Source: JAATFS01 sp037145635 (GTDB taxonomy: Bacteria > Pseudomonadota > Gammaproteobacteria > Xanthomonadales > Xanthomonadaceae). Taken from it: a DNA stretch of 36,876 bases. The translations under genes were made by a program, and so were the position numbers. Positions 1 through 7,765 of the stretch are shown piece after piece (the stretch's first letter is position 1; each line of letters starts with the position of its first letter). Location: the NCBI GenBank assembly GCA_037145635.1, contig JBBCXB010000012.1:1-36876 (forward strand). Direction: 5' to 3'. The notes under the pieces were generated by a model, which was not told where the DNA came from, ran no database searches, and saw nothing but the letters and a program-made list of their open reading frames with translations.

Positions 1-293
1 GCACAATCCTGCTGTCCCGCAGCGAGAAATCCGCAGGGCGTGCCGGACGATGGGCTGGCTTCGGCGGGGGCGTCAGCGTGACCGGGGACAGGCTCCTCGG
101 CTCGGGCGGACATCCTGTCCGACTCGCCGCCGCGGCACATCTGGAGTGCCGCTCTCCGCCTATCCCCGGCCACGCTGGCGCCTCGGCCAGTCATTGCAAG
201 GGCTGCGGAAACATGTGGCTGATGCTTCATGCAGATGTGCAGGCATGCAGACGTGCAGCGCACAATCCTGCTGTCCCGCAGCGAGAAATCCGC
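1..293. repeat. 34-bp direct repeat pair, 259 bp apart
   Basis: Bases 1-34 (starting GCACAATCCTGCTGTCCCGC) are repeated exactly at 260-293. The two copies flank one copy of the palindromic element. This could be a segmental duplication or a footprint of element insertion; the left copy starts at the window edge, so its true left boundary cannot be seen. Confidence 0.75.
71..180. repeat. palindromic interspersed element, copy A
   Basis: A 110-bp element with imperfect terminal inverted repeats: CGTCAGCGTGACCGGGG at 71-87 faces CCCCGGCCACGCTGGCG at 164-180, matching at 15 of 17 positions when folded. Internal small hairpins include GGACA-TCC-TGTCC and GGCAC/GTGCC. The flank to the left (about 44-70) resembles the spacer of the tandem copies at the other end of the window. 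It looks like a REP/BIME- or MITE-type non-coding repeat; no transposase gene for it is present in the window. Confidence 0.8.
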
Positions 294-484
294 TGCCAGG
301 TTTCAGCCATCGGCCATGAGCCATCAGCTATCGCTGAAGGCAGCCGGTCCTTGCTGTCAGCTGGCAGCAACTTCGCCCTGGAATCCCGGTTGTTTGGCGG
401 TCGGCCATCAGAGCCTGCAGAAAATGGGCGGTCCGGAAGCAAGGCCTTTCGTTCCGCCAAACCGACTATGTGTGCAGAGGGGTC

Positions 485-578
485 CGTGGGTGCCGGGGCA
501 GGACCTTCCACGACAGGGATGTCGTGGAAGAGCCCCCAGGGATGGGTTCACGGCGTGTCCTGCCCCGGCACCCGCGGG
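485..578. repeat. nested palindrome (REP-like)
   Basis: The outer arms GTGCCGGGGCAGGAC (490-504) and GTCCTGCCCCGGCAC (557-571) are perfect reverse complements of 15 bp, and pairing continues imperfectly outwards. Inside lies a second perfect 10-bp hairpin, CTTCCACGAC (505-514) with GTCGTGGAAG (521-530), loop AGGGAT. The element is distinct in sequence from the copies at 71-180 and 673-778. Confidence 0.8.
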
Positions 579-672
579 CCGCTCCCACGCAGACAAACGA
601 GGCGCCCAACCTCGACCCACTGTCCGGCGGCAGACTCGAAGCATCGACAAGATCACCGACTTCGGCGAGGAG

Positions 673-778
673 CGTCAGCGTGACCGGGGACAGGCTTCCG
701 GCGCGGCAGACGTCCTGTCCGCCGCGCCGCCGCGGCACATCCCTGTGCCGTCTTTCGCCTACCCCGGCCACGCTGACG
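673..778. repeat. palindromic interspersed element, copy B
   Basis: Same family as 71-180. The ends CGTCAGCGTGACCGGGG (673-689) and CCCCGGCCACGCTGACG (762-778) match at 16 of 17 positions as inverted repeats, so this is the least decayed copy of the ends. It contains the hairpin GGCACA-TCCC-TGTGCC (734-749). It differs from copy A in the middle (about 694-710), which suggests an old, diverging family rather than a recent duplication. Confidence 0.8.
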
Positions 779-825
779 CCTTCCAGTCACTGCAACGGCT
801 GCGGAGGCCGGGGTCTGATACTTCT

Positions 826-925
826 TGCAGTCATGCAAGTCATGCAAGTCATGAAGCCGATGCAGCCATGCAGATCAATACAGTCTTGGAGTCATGCAGC
901 CATGCAGCCATGCAGTCAGTGCAGG
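826..925. repeat. short tandem array of GTCATGCAA / GCCATGCA units
   Basis: A run of imperfect 8-9-bp units built on ATGCA: GTCATGCAA is repeated head to tail at its left side, then GCCATGCA units recur to about 917. A weaker run of the same ATGCAG words occurs at about 226-258. No protein reading is supported. The array ends about 115 bp beyond the stop codon of the minus-strand hydrolase gene. Confidence 0.65.
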
Positions 926-1039
926 CAGCATCCTTGCCGGAATCCGGCGGGTGGTACCTGGCCGACCGATGCCTGGTGCGCTCAGAAGACCGGCATGCAC
1001 ACAGACGACGATCCACGCAGGGCCGTTGCCCGGCCCGGC

Positions 1040-2002
1040 TCAGGGCGCCGGCGTGGGGCCGTATTCGCCAGGAACCCAGGCGAAGGCATCGCCCTCGCGG
1101 CGCACATGGCCGAGGCCGGGGAACGGCAGGTGGGCGCCGGCCACCCACTCGCCGCTGTCGGCGGCCTGCGCCATCAGCCGCCGGCGCGAGGCGATCGCCG
1201 CGGCGCGGTCGCTGTCGGCCTCGAACGCGGCCTGCGGGCGCGCGAACTGCAGCGCATGGAAGTGCACCACGTCGCCCCAGACCAGCAGCGTCCGGCCGTT
1301 ACCGCCCTCGAAGCGGTAAGACACGTGCCCGGGCGTGTGCCCGTGCGAATCCAGCGCCGCCACGCCGGCCGGCAGCGCGTCGTCCGGGCCGAAGCGCTTC
1401 AGCCTTGCCTGCGCCTGGTACGGCGCCACCGCCGTGCGCGCCATCGCGAAGAGCGGCTTCAACGGGGTGGGGGCGCCGGCTTCGGAGGCGGGATCGAGCC
1501 AGTAGGCCGCATCGGCCGCGGACAACCAGACCGTCGCGCGGGGATAGGCCGCGTGGCCCTGCGGATCGAGCAGGCCGCACAGATGGTCGGGGTGGGCATG
1601 GGTCAGCAGCACGTCGTCCACCTGCGCCGGGTCGTAGCCGGCCGCACGCAGGTGGGCCAGCACCTGGCCCAGCCCCGGGCCGAAGCAGTTCGCGGTGCCG
1701 GTGTCGACCAGGCTGAGGTGCTCGCCGTCCTGCACCAGATAGGCGGTGACCGCGGTCTGCAGGCCCTGGCCGTCCTCGGGGACGTAGCGATGGTCGAGCA
1801 GGCGGTCGATCTCGGCGCGGTCGAGGTTGCGCACCTGCGTGCGCGGCAGGTGCACGACACCGTCGAACAGCGCGGTGACCTGCAGGCGGCCGATCCGCTG
1901 GTGATAGAAGCCCGGGTCCGGGGCGTCGGGCGGCGCGGCGTGGGCGAGGGCGGTGGCGGCCAGGGCCAGCCCGGCAAGCGTGCGTGCGAGGGAAACGATC
2001 AT
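1040..2002 (-). CDS. secreted metallo-beta-lactamase-fold hydrolase
   Basis: A 320-residue protein with an N-terminal signal peptide (hydrophobic stretch about residues 5-20, Ala-rich cleavage region near 22). The MBL zinc motif is intact: T-H-A-H-P-D-H with His135, His137, Asp139 and His140, followed by the third-ligand region D-S-H-G-H-T-P-G-H and a later G-D-V-V-H. This arrangement fits a di-zinc periplasmic MBL hydrolase of the group that includes lactonases and alkylsulfatase-like enzymes; the substrate cannot be read from sequence. The AraC regulator gene lies upstream in the same direction with a 121-bp gap, so it may control this gene. Family certain, substrate unknown. Confidence 0.88.
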   Translation of the reverse strand: MIVSLARTLAGLALAATALAHAAPPDAPDPGFYHQRIGRLQVTALFDGVVHLPRTQVRNLDRAEIDRLLDHRYVPEDGQGLQTAVTAYLVQDGEHLSLVDTGTANCFGPGLGQVLAHLRAAGYDPAQVDDVLLTHAHPDHLCGLLDPQGHAAYPRATVWLSAADAAYWLDPASEAGAPTPLKPLFAMARTAVAPYQAQARLKRFGPDDALPAGVAALDSHGHTPGHVSYRFEGGNGRTLLVWGDVVHFHALQFARPQAAFEADSDRAAAIASRRRLMAQAADSGEWVAGAHLPFPGLGHVRREGDAFAWVPGEYGPTPAP

Positions 2003-2123
2003 GGGTCGTCCAGCGAAGGCGGCCAGCGCCGCGGTGTGCCCATGCTGGGCGAGCGGCCGGGCGCGGTTCGCTCATTCACCTGCGCGAAGCGCTCGCGGCC
2101 GCCGCCTGTGCCGGCGGTGCGGC

Positions 2124-2963
2124 TCAGCGGCTGTTGCCGATCTGCGCCGGGTCCAGGCCGTAGCGCTGCTGGAAGCGCTGGCTGAAGCTGCGGGTGGAGC
2201 GGTAGCCGGCGCGCGCGGCCACGGTCTTCAGCGGCCAGCGCGTGGTGTACAGCAGCGCCATCGCGTGCGCCAGCCGCGCATCGGTGATCAGTTCGCGCAG
2301 CGACGTGCGCTCGGCGGCGAGATGGCGGCGCAGGGTGGCGCCACTCAGGCCCAGGTGATCCTCGACCTCGTGCGAGCGCCACGCGCGCTGCGGCTCGGTG
2401 GCGACCAGGTCGCGGACCTGCGCGGCGACGCTCGGCGCCGGCGGCAGCAGCAGCCCGCCGTGGCCGCGACGGCAGAACGCCACCACCAGCGCCGCCAGCG
2501 CCAGCCGGGCCTCGGTGTAGTGGCCTTCCTGCAGGGCCTGTCGCCACTGCAGCAGGGCGGGCCCGAACGCGATCGCGGGCAGCCGTGCCAGTGGCGCGCC
2601 GGCGGCGGGCAGCGGCTCGTTCCACAGCGTGCGCGCGGCGGCGAGGGCCTCGTCGCAGAACGGGATCACCGCGCTCAGGTACAGGCCGCTGTGCGGGTCG
2701 GGGAGGTTGACCACGTCGATGCGGCAACGCTGCGTCACCAGGAACAGGTCGCCGGGCACGAAGTCCAGCGCCTGGGTGGCGGTGCGCACCTGCTTGCGTC
2801 CCTGCAGCAGGATCGCCAGCTGCGGCCGCGGCAGGTCCACCGATTGCGCGCCGTGCTCGCGGCGCGCGGTGATGCAGGCGAAGCCCTCGGCACGCTCGCA
2901 GTCCACCAGGCTCGCCAGCTGCGTGATCAGGGAGTCGGTGGCAGGAGTGGGGGCAGTGTCCAT
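2124..2963 (-). CDS. AraC-family transcriptional regulator
   Basis: A 279-residue regulator. The N-terminal half (about 25-170) is a cupin-like effector domain of the type typical for AraC regulators (for example the segment L-A-I-L-L-Q-G-R-K). The C-terminal 100 residues carry the two helix-turn-helix motifs: L-S-G-A-T-L-R-R-H-L and, later, A-A-R-A-G-Y-R-S-T-R-S-F-S-Q-R-F, which is the AraC signature. It reads in the same direction as the downstream MBL hydrolase gene and is separated from the upstream VIT gene by a gap holding the heptad array. Likely targets are its own operon or the hydrolase, which is inference. Confidence 0.92.
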   Translation of the reverse strand: MDTAPTPATDSLITQLASLVDCERAEGFACITARREHGAQSVDLPRPQLAILLQGRKQVRTATQALDFVPGDLFLVTQRCRIDVVNLPDPHSGLYLSAVIPFCDEALAAARTLWNEPLPAAGAPLARLPAIAFGPALLQWRQALQEGHYTEARLALAALVVAFCRRGHGGLLLPPAPSVAAQVRDLVATEPQRAWRSHEVEDHLGLSGATLRRHLAAERTSLRELITDARLAHAMALLYTTRWPLKTVAARAGYRSTRSFSQRFQQRYGLDPAQIGNSR

Positions 2964-3140
2964 GGACCGGGGATGCTACAGCAGCGCCAGGCGCGCCCGC
3001 CGCCGCGACGGCGGCCGGTCCGCCGCCGGGCGGCGATGCCGGCGCCGGCGCGGGGAGCAGGGCGGGCAGGGCGCGTCCGAGATCGTGCCGCCGCCATCCG
3101 CCCGCGACTCCTCAAACCCGAACCCAACCCCAAACCCAAA

Positions 3141-3224
3141 CCCCAATCCCCAATCCCCAATCCCCAATCCCCAATCCCCAATCCCCAATCCCCAATCCCC
3201 AATCCCCAATCCCCAATCCCCAAT
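3141..3224. repeat. (GGGGATT)12 heptad array, potential G-quadruplex
   Basis: Twelve perfect copies of CCCCAAT on the plus strand, i.e. GGGGATT on the minus strand, with decayed A/C-rich units just left of it (3118-3140). Runs of four G with 3-nt loops satisfy the usual intramolecular G-quadruplex pattern many times over. It begins 11 bases after the stop codon of the VIT gene and sits in its 3' region as a G-rich RNA, ahead of the AraC gene in the same direction. Quadruplex-forming heptads of this type are known to be enriched in Xanthomonas. Confidence 0.95.
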
Positions 3225-3235
3225 CCCGTCCCCCC

Positions 3236-3931
3236 TCAGACCGCCACTCCGAACCCACGCCCGATCAGGCCGCTCGCCAGCATCGCCGCGGCGCCCCAGA
3301 ACACCACGCGCACGGCGCCGCGGACCCTGCCGGCCCCGCCGACGCGCGCGGCGAGCGCGCCGGTCAGGCACAGGCCGGCCAGGGTGGCGACGCCGGTCAC
3401 GCCGACCTGGGCGCCGGCCGGCGCCAGTCGCGCGGCCAGCACCGGCAGCGCAGCACCGGCGCAGAACGCCAGCGCCGACGTCGCGGCGGCCTGCAACGGG
3501 CGCGCGCGCAGCGCCTCGGTGATGCCGAGCTCGTCGCGGGCGTGGGCGCCCAGCGCATCGTGCGCGGTCAGCTGCTCGGCGACCCGATGCGCCAGCGCGG
3601 GGTCGAGGCCGCGCTGGCGGTAGATGGCGGCCAGCTCCTCCAGCTCGCTCTGCGGGTCGTCGAGCAGTTCGCGGCGCTCGATCGCCAGGTCCGCGCGCTC
3701 GGTGTCGGCCTGCGACTGCACCGACACGTATTCGCCGGCCGCCATCGACATCGCGCCGGCCACGGTGCCGGCGATGCCGGTGGCCAGCACCACGTGCGGC
3801 GGCGCGCCGGCGCTGGCCACGCCCACCAGCAGGCCGGCGATGGACAGGATGCCGTCGTTGGCGCCGAGCACGGCCGCGCGCAGCCAGCCGCTGCGTTCGC
3901 TGCGGTGGGTTTCCAGGTGATGCCGGGACAT
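3236..3931 (-). CDS. VIT1/CCC1-family iron/manganese transporter
   Basis: A 231-residue membrane protein. Near the N-terminus it has the VIT/CCC1 signature G-A-N-D-G-I-L-S-I-A-G followed by a hydrophobic helix, then a second helix ending in A-G-E-Y-V-S-V-Q-S-Q-A-D. A charged cytoplasmic segment rich in Glu (about 85-140, S-E-L-E-E-L) corresponds to the metal-binding region of the plant VIT1 family, and three further hydrophobic helices follow. The family moves Fe2+ or Mn2+ out of the cytosol. It is divergent from gshA. The heptad array lies immediately beyond its stop codon. Confidence 0.9.
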   Translation of the reverse strand: MSRHHLETHRSERSGWLRAAVLGANDGILSIAGLLVGVASAGAPPHVVLATGIAGTVAGAMSMAAGEYVSVQSQADTERADLAIERRELLDDPQSELEELAAIYRQRGLDPALAHRVAEQLTAHDALGAHARDELGITEALRARPLQAAATSALAFCAGAALPVLAARLAPAGAQVGVTGVATLAGLCLTGALAARVGGAGRVRGAVRVVFWGAAAMLASGLIGRGFGVAV

Positions 3932-4083
3932 GCGGGCGGCCGGTGTGGATCGACCTGCAGCTTAGACGCGCCGCCGCCGGCGGGGCGGAGTGGCACGCAC
4001 TCGCATCGCGCCGATGCCGCGGCGCGCCACCGGTGGAAAGGTCATGCCCCGCCGGTGTCAGCAATCCCTTCGCGCGCTGCGGT

Positions 4084-4089
4084 TATAGT
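4084..4089 (+). promoter_or_regulatory. possible -10 element upstream of gshA
   Basis: TATAGT at 4084-4089 lies 68 bases before the proposed gshA start in the divergent VIT/gshA gap. I see no good -35 match at 16-18 bp, so this is a weak candidate. The rest of the gap (3932-4156) shows no gene. Confidence 0.3.
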
Positions 4090-4156
4090 GCGGGCCTTGC
4101 GGCGGCGGGGCGTACCGTCCCGCCGCGCCCTCTCCCCCTGTTGCGAGCCTGCCCCC

Positions 4157-5521
4157 TTGTCGAGCCCCAGTCACGTCGCCGATACGCCGATCACCGAACG
4201 CGCGCAGCTGGTGGAGGTCCTGGCCTCCGGCGAAAAGCCGCAGGCGCAGTGGCGCATCGGCACCGAGCACGAGAAGTTCGGCTTCCGCCTGGACGACCTG
4301 CGGGCGCCCACGTTCGAGGGCGAGCGCGGCATCGAGGCGCTGTTGCAGGGACTGACCCGCTTCGGCTGGGTGCCGGTGGAGGAGAACGGCCACACCATCG
4401 CGCTGCTGCGCGACGCCGCCTCGGTCACGCTGGAGCCGGCCGGGCAGCTGGAGCTGTCCGGCGCGCCGCTGGAGGACATCCACCAGACCTGCGTGGAGAC
4501 CGGCACCCACCTCGACGAGGTGGCGCAGGTCGCCGGCGAGCTCAAGCTGGGCTTCCTCGGCATGGGCTTCCAGCCCAAGTGGCGCCGCGACGAGATGCCG
4601 TGGATGCCCAAGGGCCGCTACCGCATCATGCGCGACTACATGCCCAGGGTCGGCTCGCTCGGGCTGGACATGATGACCCGTACCTGCACGGTGCAGGTCA
4701 ACCTGGACTACGCCAGCGAAGCGGACATGGTGAAGAAGTTCCGCGTGTCGCTGGCGCTACAGCCGATCGCCACCGCGCTGTTCGCCGATTCGCCGTTCAC
4801 CGAAGGCGCGCCGAACGGCTTCCAGAGCTACCGCTCGCACATCTGGACCGACACCGACGCCGACCGTACCGGCATGCTCGACTTCGTGTTCGAGGACGGC
4901 TTCGGCTACGAGCGCTACGTCGACTACCTGCTCGACGTGCCGATGTACTTCTCCTACCGCGACGGCGTGTACGTGGACGCCGCCGGCCACAGCTTCCGCG
5001 ACTTCATGCAGGGCCGCCTGGCGGTGCTGCCCGGCGCGCTGCCGACGCTGCGCGACTGGTCCGACCACATGACCACCGCGTTCCCGGAGGTGCGGCTGAA
5101 GAAGTACCTGGAGATGCGCGGCGCCGATGCCGGCCCGTGGAACCGGCTGTGTGCGCTGCCGGCGTTCTGGGTGGGCCTGCTGTACGACGCCACCGCGCTG
5201 GACGCGGCCTGGGACCTGGTCAAGGATTTCAGCCTGGCCGAGCGCCATGCGCTGCGCGACGGCGTGCCGCGGCACGCGCTGGCGCTGCCGTTCCGCGGCG
5301 CCAGCGTGCGCGAGCTGGCGCTGGAGGCGCTGAAGATCTCGCGCGACGGCCTGCGCCGGCGCGCGCGCCGCAACCCCGACGGGCAGGACGAGACCGGCTT
5401 CCTCGACGTGATCGAGGAAATCGCCCGGAGCGGCAAGACCGCGGCCCAGCGCAAGCTCGACCTGTTCGCCGGGCGCTGGCAGGGCGAGATCGACCCGCTG
5501 TTCGGCGAGTTCGCCTACTGA
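4157..5521 (+). CDS. gshA: glutamate-cysteine ligase (plant/alphaproteobacterial type)
   Basis: A 454-residue enzyme that joins glutamate and cysteine in the first step of glutathione synthesis. The sequence has the family hallmarks: G-T-E-H-E-K-F-G-F near residue 33, then E-P-A-G-Q-L-E-L-S-G-A (ATP/glutamate site), W-M-P-K-G-R-Y, and T-C-T-V-Q-V-N-L-D-Y. There is no ATG in a suitable place; TTG at 4157 gives an N-terminus (S-S-P-S-H-V-A-D) and total length fitting the family, though no strong ribosome-binding site precedes it. Two in-window enzymes, frmA and fghA, use the glutathione made by this pathway. The frame stays open upstream but that part reads as low-complexity sequence. Confidence 0.93.
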   Translation: MSSPSHVADTPITERAQLVEVLASGEKPQAQWRIGTEHEKFGFRLDDLRAPTFEGERGIEALLQGLTRFGWVPVEENGHTIALLRDAASVTLEPAGQLELSGAPLEDIHQTCVETGTHLDEVAQVAGELKLGFLGMGFQPKWRRDEMPWMPKGRYRIMRDYMPRVGSLGLDMMTRTCTVQVNLDYASEADMVKKFRVSLALQPIATALFADSPFTEGAPNGFQSYRSHIWTDTDADRTGMLDFVFEDGFGYERYVDYLLDVPMYFSYRDGVYVDAAGHSFRDFMQGRLAVLPGALPTLRDWSDHMTTAFPEVRLKKYLEMRGADAGPWNRLCALPAFWVGLLYDATALDAAWDLVKDFSLAERHALRDGVPRHALALPFRGASVRELALEALKISRDGLRRRARRNPDGQDETGFLDVIEEIARSGKTAAQRKLDLFAGRWQGEIDPLFGEFAY

Positions 5522-5537
5522 GCGCGGGACCGCCGGG

Positions 5538-6191
5538 TCACGGCTCGGCCAGGCGGTTGTAGAGCACGCGGCGGCCGTCCAGCGAGAGCGCGGCATCGCC
5601 GCTGTGCCTGGCATCGCCCGACGCGAGCCGGCCGGCGACATCGGCGCGCAGCACGTGCGCGTCGCCGAGCGTGCTCAGGCGCACGCCCTCCACCGCATAC
5701 ACGGCATAGGTGCGCCCCAGGCGCTTGCGTTGCCGGTCCAGGAAGCCCTGCAGCTTCGGGGCCTGCACTGCGCTCAGCGCGACCAGGTGCGGTTCGCCGG
5801 CGTCCGCCGCGGGCGTGACCGGGGTGGGCGCCGCGAACGCCCCGGTGCGCGGGTCCATGCGCAGGTTGAGCAGGCGCCCGCCCTGGCGCGGGTCGGCGTA
5901 ATCGACCGTGCACAACGTCATCGCGCCCTGGGGGTGCTCGCTCTCCTCGCCGTCGATGCGTTCGCCGGCGGCGAAGAACGAGGTGAGTTCGGCGACCCGG
6001 GCCTCGGGCCCCAGCGCGGCGGCGACCTGGCGGAAGCAGATGTCGATGCCGTCGTCGAGGCTGTAGCGGACCGCGCCGCGGTCGGCAGCGTCGGCGGCGG
6101 GAGCGGAGGCGGAAGCATCGGACGACTGGCGGCAGGCGGGGAGGCTGGCGAACACGGCGAGCGCGAGCAGGAGTCGTAGGCGAGGCGGCAT
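5538..6191 (-). CDS. predicted lipoprotein of unknown function
   Basis: A 217-residue protein that I do not recognise. It starts with a lipoprotein signal (about residues 4-19) and lipobox L-P-A-C at Cys20, followed by a Ser/Ala-rich tether. The mature part is soluble and contains two further cysteines (in I-C-F-R and L-C-T-V-D-Y). It is convergent with gshA (16-bp gap). A perfect 14-bp palindrome sits 25-38 bases upstream of its start codon and could be an operator. The upstream two-component genes run in the same direction, but the palindrome suggests separate control. Confidence 0.72.
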   Translation of the reverse strand: MPPRLRLLLALAVFASLPACRQSSDASASAPAADAADRGAVRYSLDDGIDICFRQVAAALGPEARVAELTSFFAAGERIDGEESEHPQGAMTLCTVDYADPRQGGRLLNLRMDPRTGAFAAPTPVTPAADAGEPHLVALSAVQAPKLQGFLDRQRKRLGRTYAVYAVEGVRLSTLGDAHVLRADVAGRLASGDARHSGDAALSLDGRRVLYNRLAEP

Positions 6192-6215
6192 CGGGTTCTC
6201 CGGGAAGGCCGCCTT

Positions 6216-6229
6216 TGTAACCGGTTACA
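6216..6229. promoter_or_regulatory. 14-bp perfect palindrome, LacI-type operator candidate
   Basis: TGTAACCGGTTACA is fully symmetric with a central CG, the form bound by many LacI/GalR-family repressors. It lies 25 bases upstream of the lipoprotein start (6191), a position where a bound protein would overlap the promoter or transcription start. GGTTAACC (6241-6248) is a second short palindrome beside it. No LacI-family gene is present in the window. Confidence 0.55.
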
Positions 6230-6248
6230 CGGCAATATTCGGTTAACC

Positions 6249-6268
6249 GCCGCGCCGCCCGGCGCGGC
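6249..6268 (-). terminator. GC hairpin just past the histidine-kinase stop
   Basis: GCCGCGCC (6249-6256) pairs perfectly with GGCGCGGC (6261-6268) around a 4-base loop, 4 bases beyond the stop codon of the kinase gene. No U-run follows in the minus-strand reading, so it may only stabilise or pause the transcript. Confidence 0.4.
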
Positions 6269-6271
6269 CGC

Positions 6272-7765
6272 TCAGGCCGTCGCCGGCTGGCAGGGCAGGC
6301 GCACGCTCACGCGCAGTCCGCCCTCGTCGCGATTGTCCAGGCTCAGGTCGCCGCCGTGGGCGAGCACGATGCTGTGCGCCACCGACAGGCCCAGGCCGAT
6401 GCCGCCGGTGTCGCGGTTGCGCGAGCTCTCGCCGCGCACGAACGGCAGCAGCAGCTGCTCGCGCTGGCTCGGGTCGATGCCGGGGCCGTCGTCGTCGATC
6501 CACAGCACGCACTCGTCGTGCTCGCGGCGCAGCTGCAGGCGCGCGCAGCGGCCGTACTTGAGCGCGTTCTCGACCAGGTTCATCACCATGCGCCGCAGCG
6601 CCAGCGGGTCGCCGTCGACGGTGACCGGCGGCCCGGGCACCAGTTCGGCATCGGCGCCGATGTCGGCGGCGTTGTCGACCACGCTCTCCACCAGCAGCCG
6701 GAAGTCCAGCATCGCGCGTTCGCCGCGGTGGCGGTCGTTCTGGATGAAGTCCAGCGCCGCGGAGATCATCGCCTTCATCTCCTCGATGTCGGCCAGGGTC
6801 TTCTCGCGCAGGGGCGCCTGCAGGCCCTCCAGCCGGAACGACAGCCGCGCTAGCGGCGTGCGCAGGTCGTGCGCGATCGCCGCGACCATGTGGGTGCGCT
6901 CGTTGACCAGCCGGTTCAGGCGCGCCTGCATGGCGTTGAAGGAGTCGGCCGCGCGCACGATCTCGCTCGGGCCGCTGCGCTTGAGCGGCGCGGCATCGGG
7001 GTTGCGGCCCAGGCGGTCGGCGGCCTCGGCGAAGCGCTGGATCGGCGCCGACAGCGCGCGCGAGAACCACAGCGCCAGCGGCACGTTGGCGAGCAGGCCG
7101 GCCAGGATCAGCAGGGCCACGTGGGTCTTGAATTCGGTCGACAGCCGGCGCCCGGGCGACTGCACGCTGCGCCAGCGGCCGTCGGGCTGCCGCAGCGCCG
7201 CGGTGAAGCCGTCCAGCAGCGGCGACTCGGGGGCGAAGCCGCGCGGGCCTTCCCAGCGCCGGCCGTCGCGTGCGAACGGCGGCGGGCCCATGCCGCGGCC
7301 GTCGTCGGGCATCCAGCCGCCGTCCTGCGGTGGCCCGCCGTCGCCGCCGCCCGGCGGCGGGCCGCCCTCGCCGTGCATCGCCATCGGCTGCTGCCGCAGT
7401 GCGTCCTGCGGGAACGGCGGCAGCGCACGCTCGCCGTCGTGGCTGACCCGGTAGAAACGTACCCGCGCCGCGTCCACCTCCAGCCATTGCGCCAGCATCG
7501 CCTCGGCGAAGCGGTCGCGGCGCTGGCCCGAGGCCGGTACCGGCGCCTCGGCCGACTCCTTGACCTTCAGTGTCTGGGTGCCGGCCGGCATGCGCGTGGA
7601 CAGCACCGCCACCACCTCGGGCGGGTGCACCGGGGCCTCGTAGACCGGCGTGCGCAGCACCAGCAGGCCCAGGCCCACCGCCTGGGCGGTGAGCAGGCCC
7701 ACCGCCAGCAGCAGGAAGGTACGGGCGAAGATCGACAGCCCGCGTCGCCGCCGCGGCGGGGTCAC
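6272..7765 (-). CDS. sensor histidine kinase (EnvZ-like architecture)
   Basis: A 497-residue membrane kinase, GTG start at 7765. Order: transmembrane helix 1 (about 12-37), periplasmic domain (38-213), helix 2 (about 215-234), HAMP (235-290), H-box A-I-A-H-D-L-R-T-P-L with phospho-acceptor His299, then the N-box N-L-V-E-N-A-L-K-Y-G, D-D-D-G-P-G-I and G-G-I-G-L-G-L-S of the ATPase domain. The periplasmic part contains a Gly/Pro-rich stretch with scattered Met and His (about 128-165), unusual for this class. Its GTG overlaps the response-regulator stop by 4 bases (GTGA), indicating translational coupling. Signal unknown. Confidence 0.93.
   Translation of the reverse strand: MTPPRRRRGLSIFARTFLLLAVGLLTAQAVGLGLLVLRTPVYEAPVHPPEVVAVLSTRMPAGTQTLKVKESAEAPVPASGQRRDRFAEAMLAQWLEVDAARVRFYRVSHDGERALPPFPQDALRQQPMAMHGEGGPPPGGGDGGPPQDGGWMPDDGRGMGPPPFARDGRRWEGPRGFAPESPLLDGFTAALRQPDGRWRSVQSPGRRLSTEFKTHVALLILAGLLANVPLALWFSRALSAPIQRFAEAADRLGRNPDAAPLKRSGPSEIVRAADSFNAMQARLNRLVNERTHMVAAIAHDLRTPLARLSFRLEGLQAPLREKTLADIEEMKAMISAALDFIQNDRHRGERAMLDFRLLVESVVDNAADIGADAELVPGPPVTVDGDPLALRRMVMNLVENALKYGRCARLQLRREHDECVLWIDDDGPGIDPSQREQLLLPFVRGESSRNRDTGGIGLGLSVAHSIVLAHGGDLSLDNRDEGGLRVSVRLPCQPATA

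Larger units (their letters stand above)
1..1039. other. gene-free, repeat-rich region
   Basis: I see no convincing gene here. The open frames crossing it change frame through repeats, have low-complexity Arg/Pro/Ala translations and match no family I recognise. The stretch instead holds two copies of a palindromic element with inverted ends (71-180 and 673-778), a nested palindrome (485-578), a 34-bp direct repeat (1-34 and 260-293), a short-period array (826-925) and a weaker inverted pair (GTTTGGCGG at 392-400 against CCGCCAAAC at 454-462). It lies beyond the stop codon of the minus-strand hydrolase gene. Confidence 0.7.

Noticed and set aside
229..2185. Long plus-strand open frames (229-1716 and 470-2185)
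   Set aside because: They run antisense to the clear MBL hydrolase gene and through non-coding repeats; the translations are Arg/Pro/Ala-rich without any family motif. High GC content makes such frames common.
3141..3224. CRISPR array
   Set aside because: The repeat unit is 7 bp and there are no spacers; it is a simple tandem repeat.
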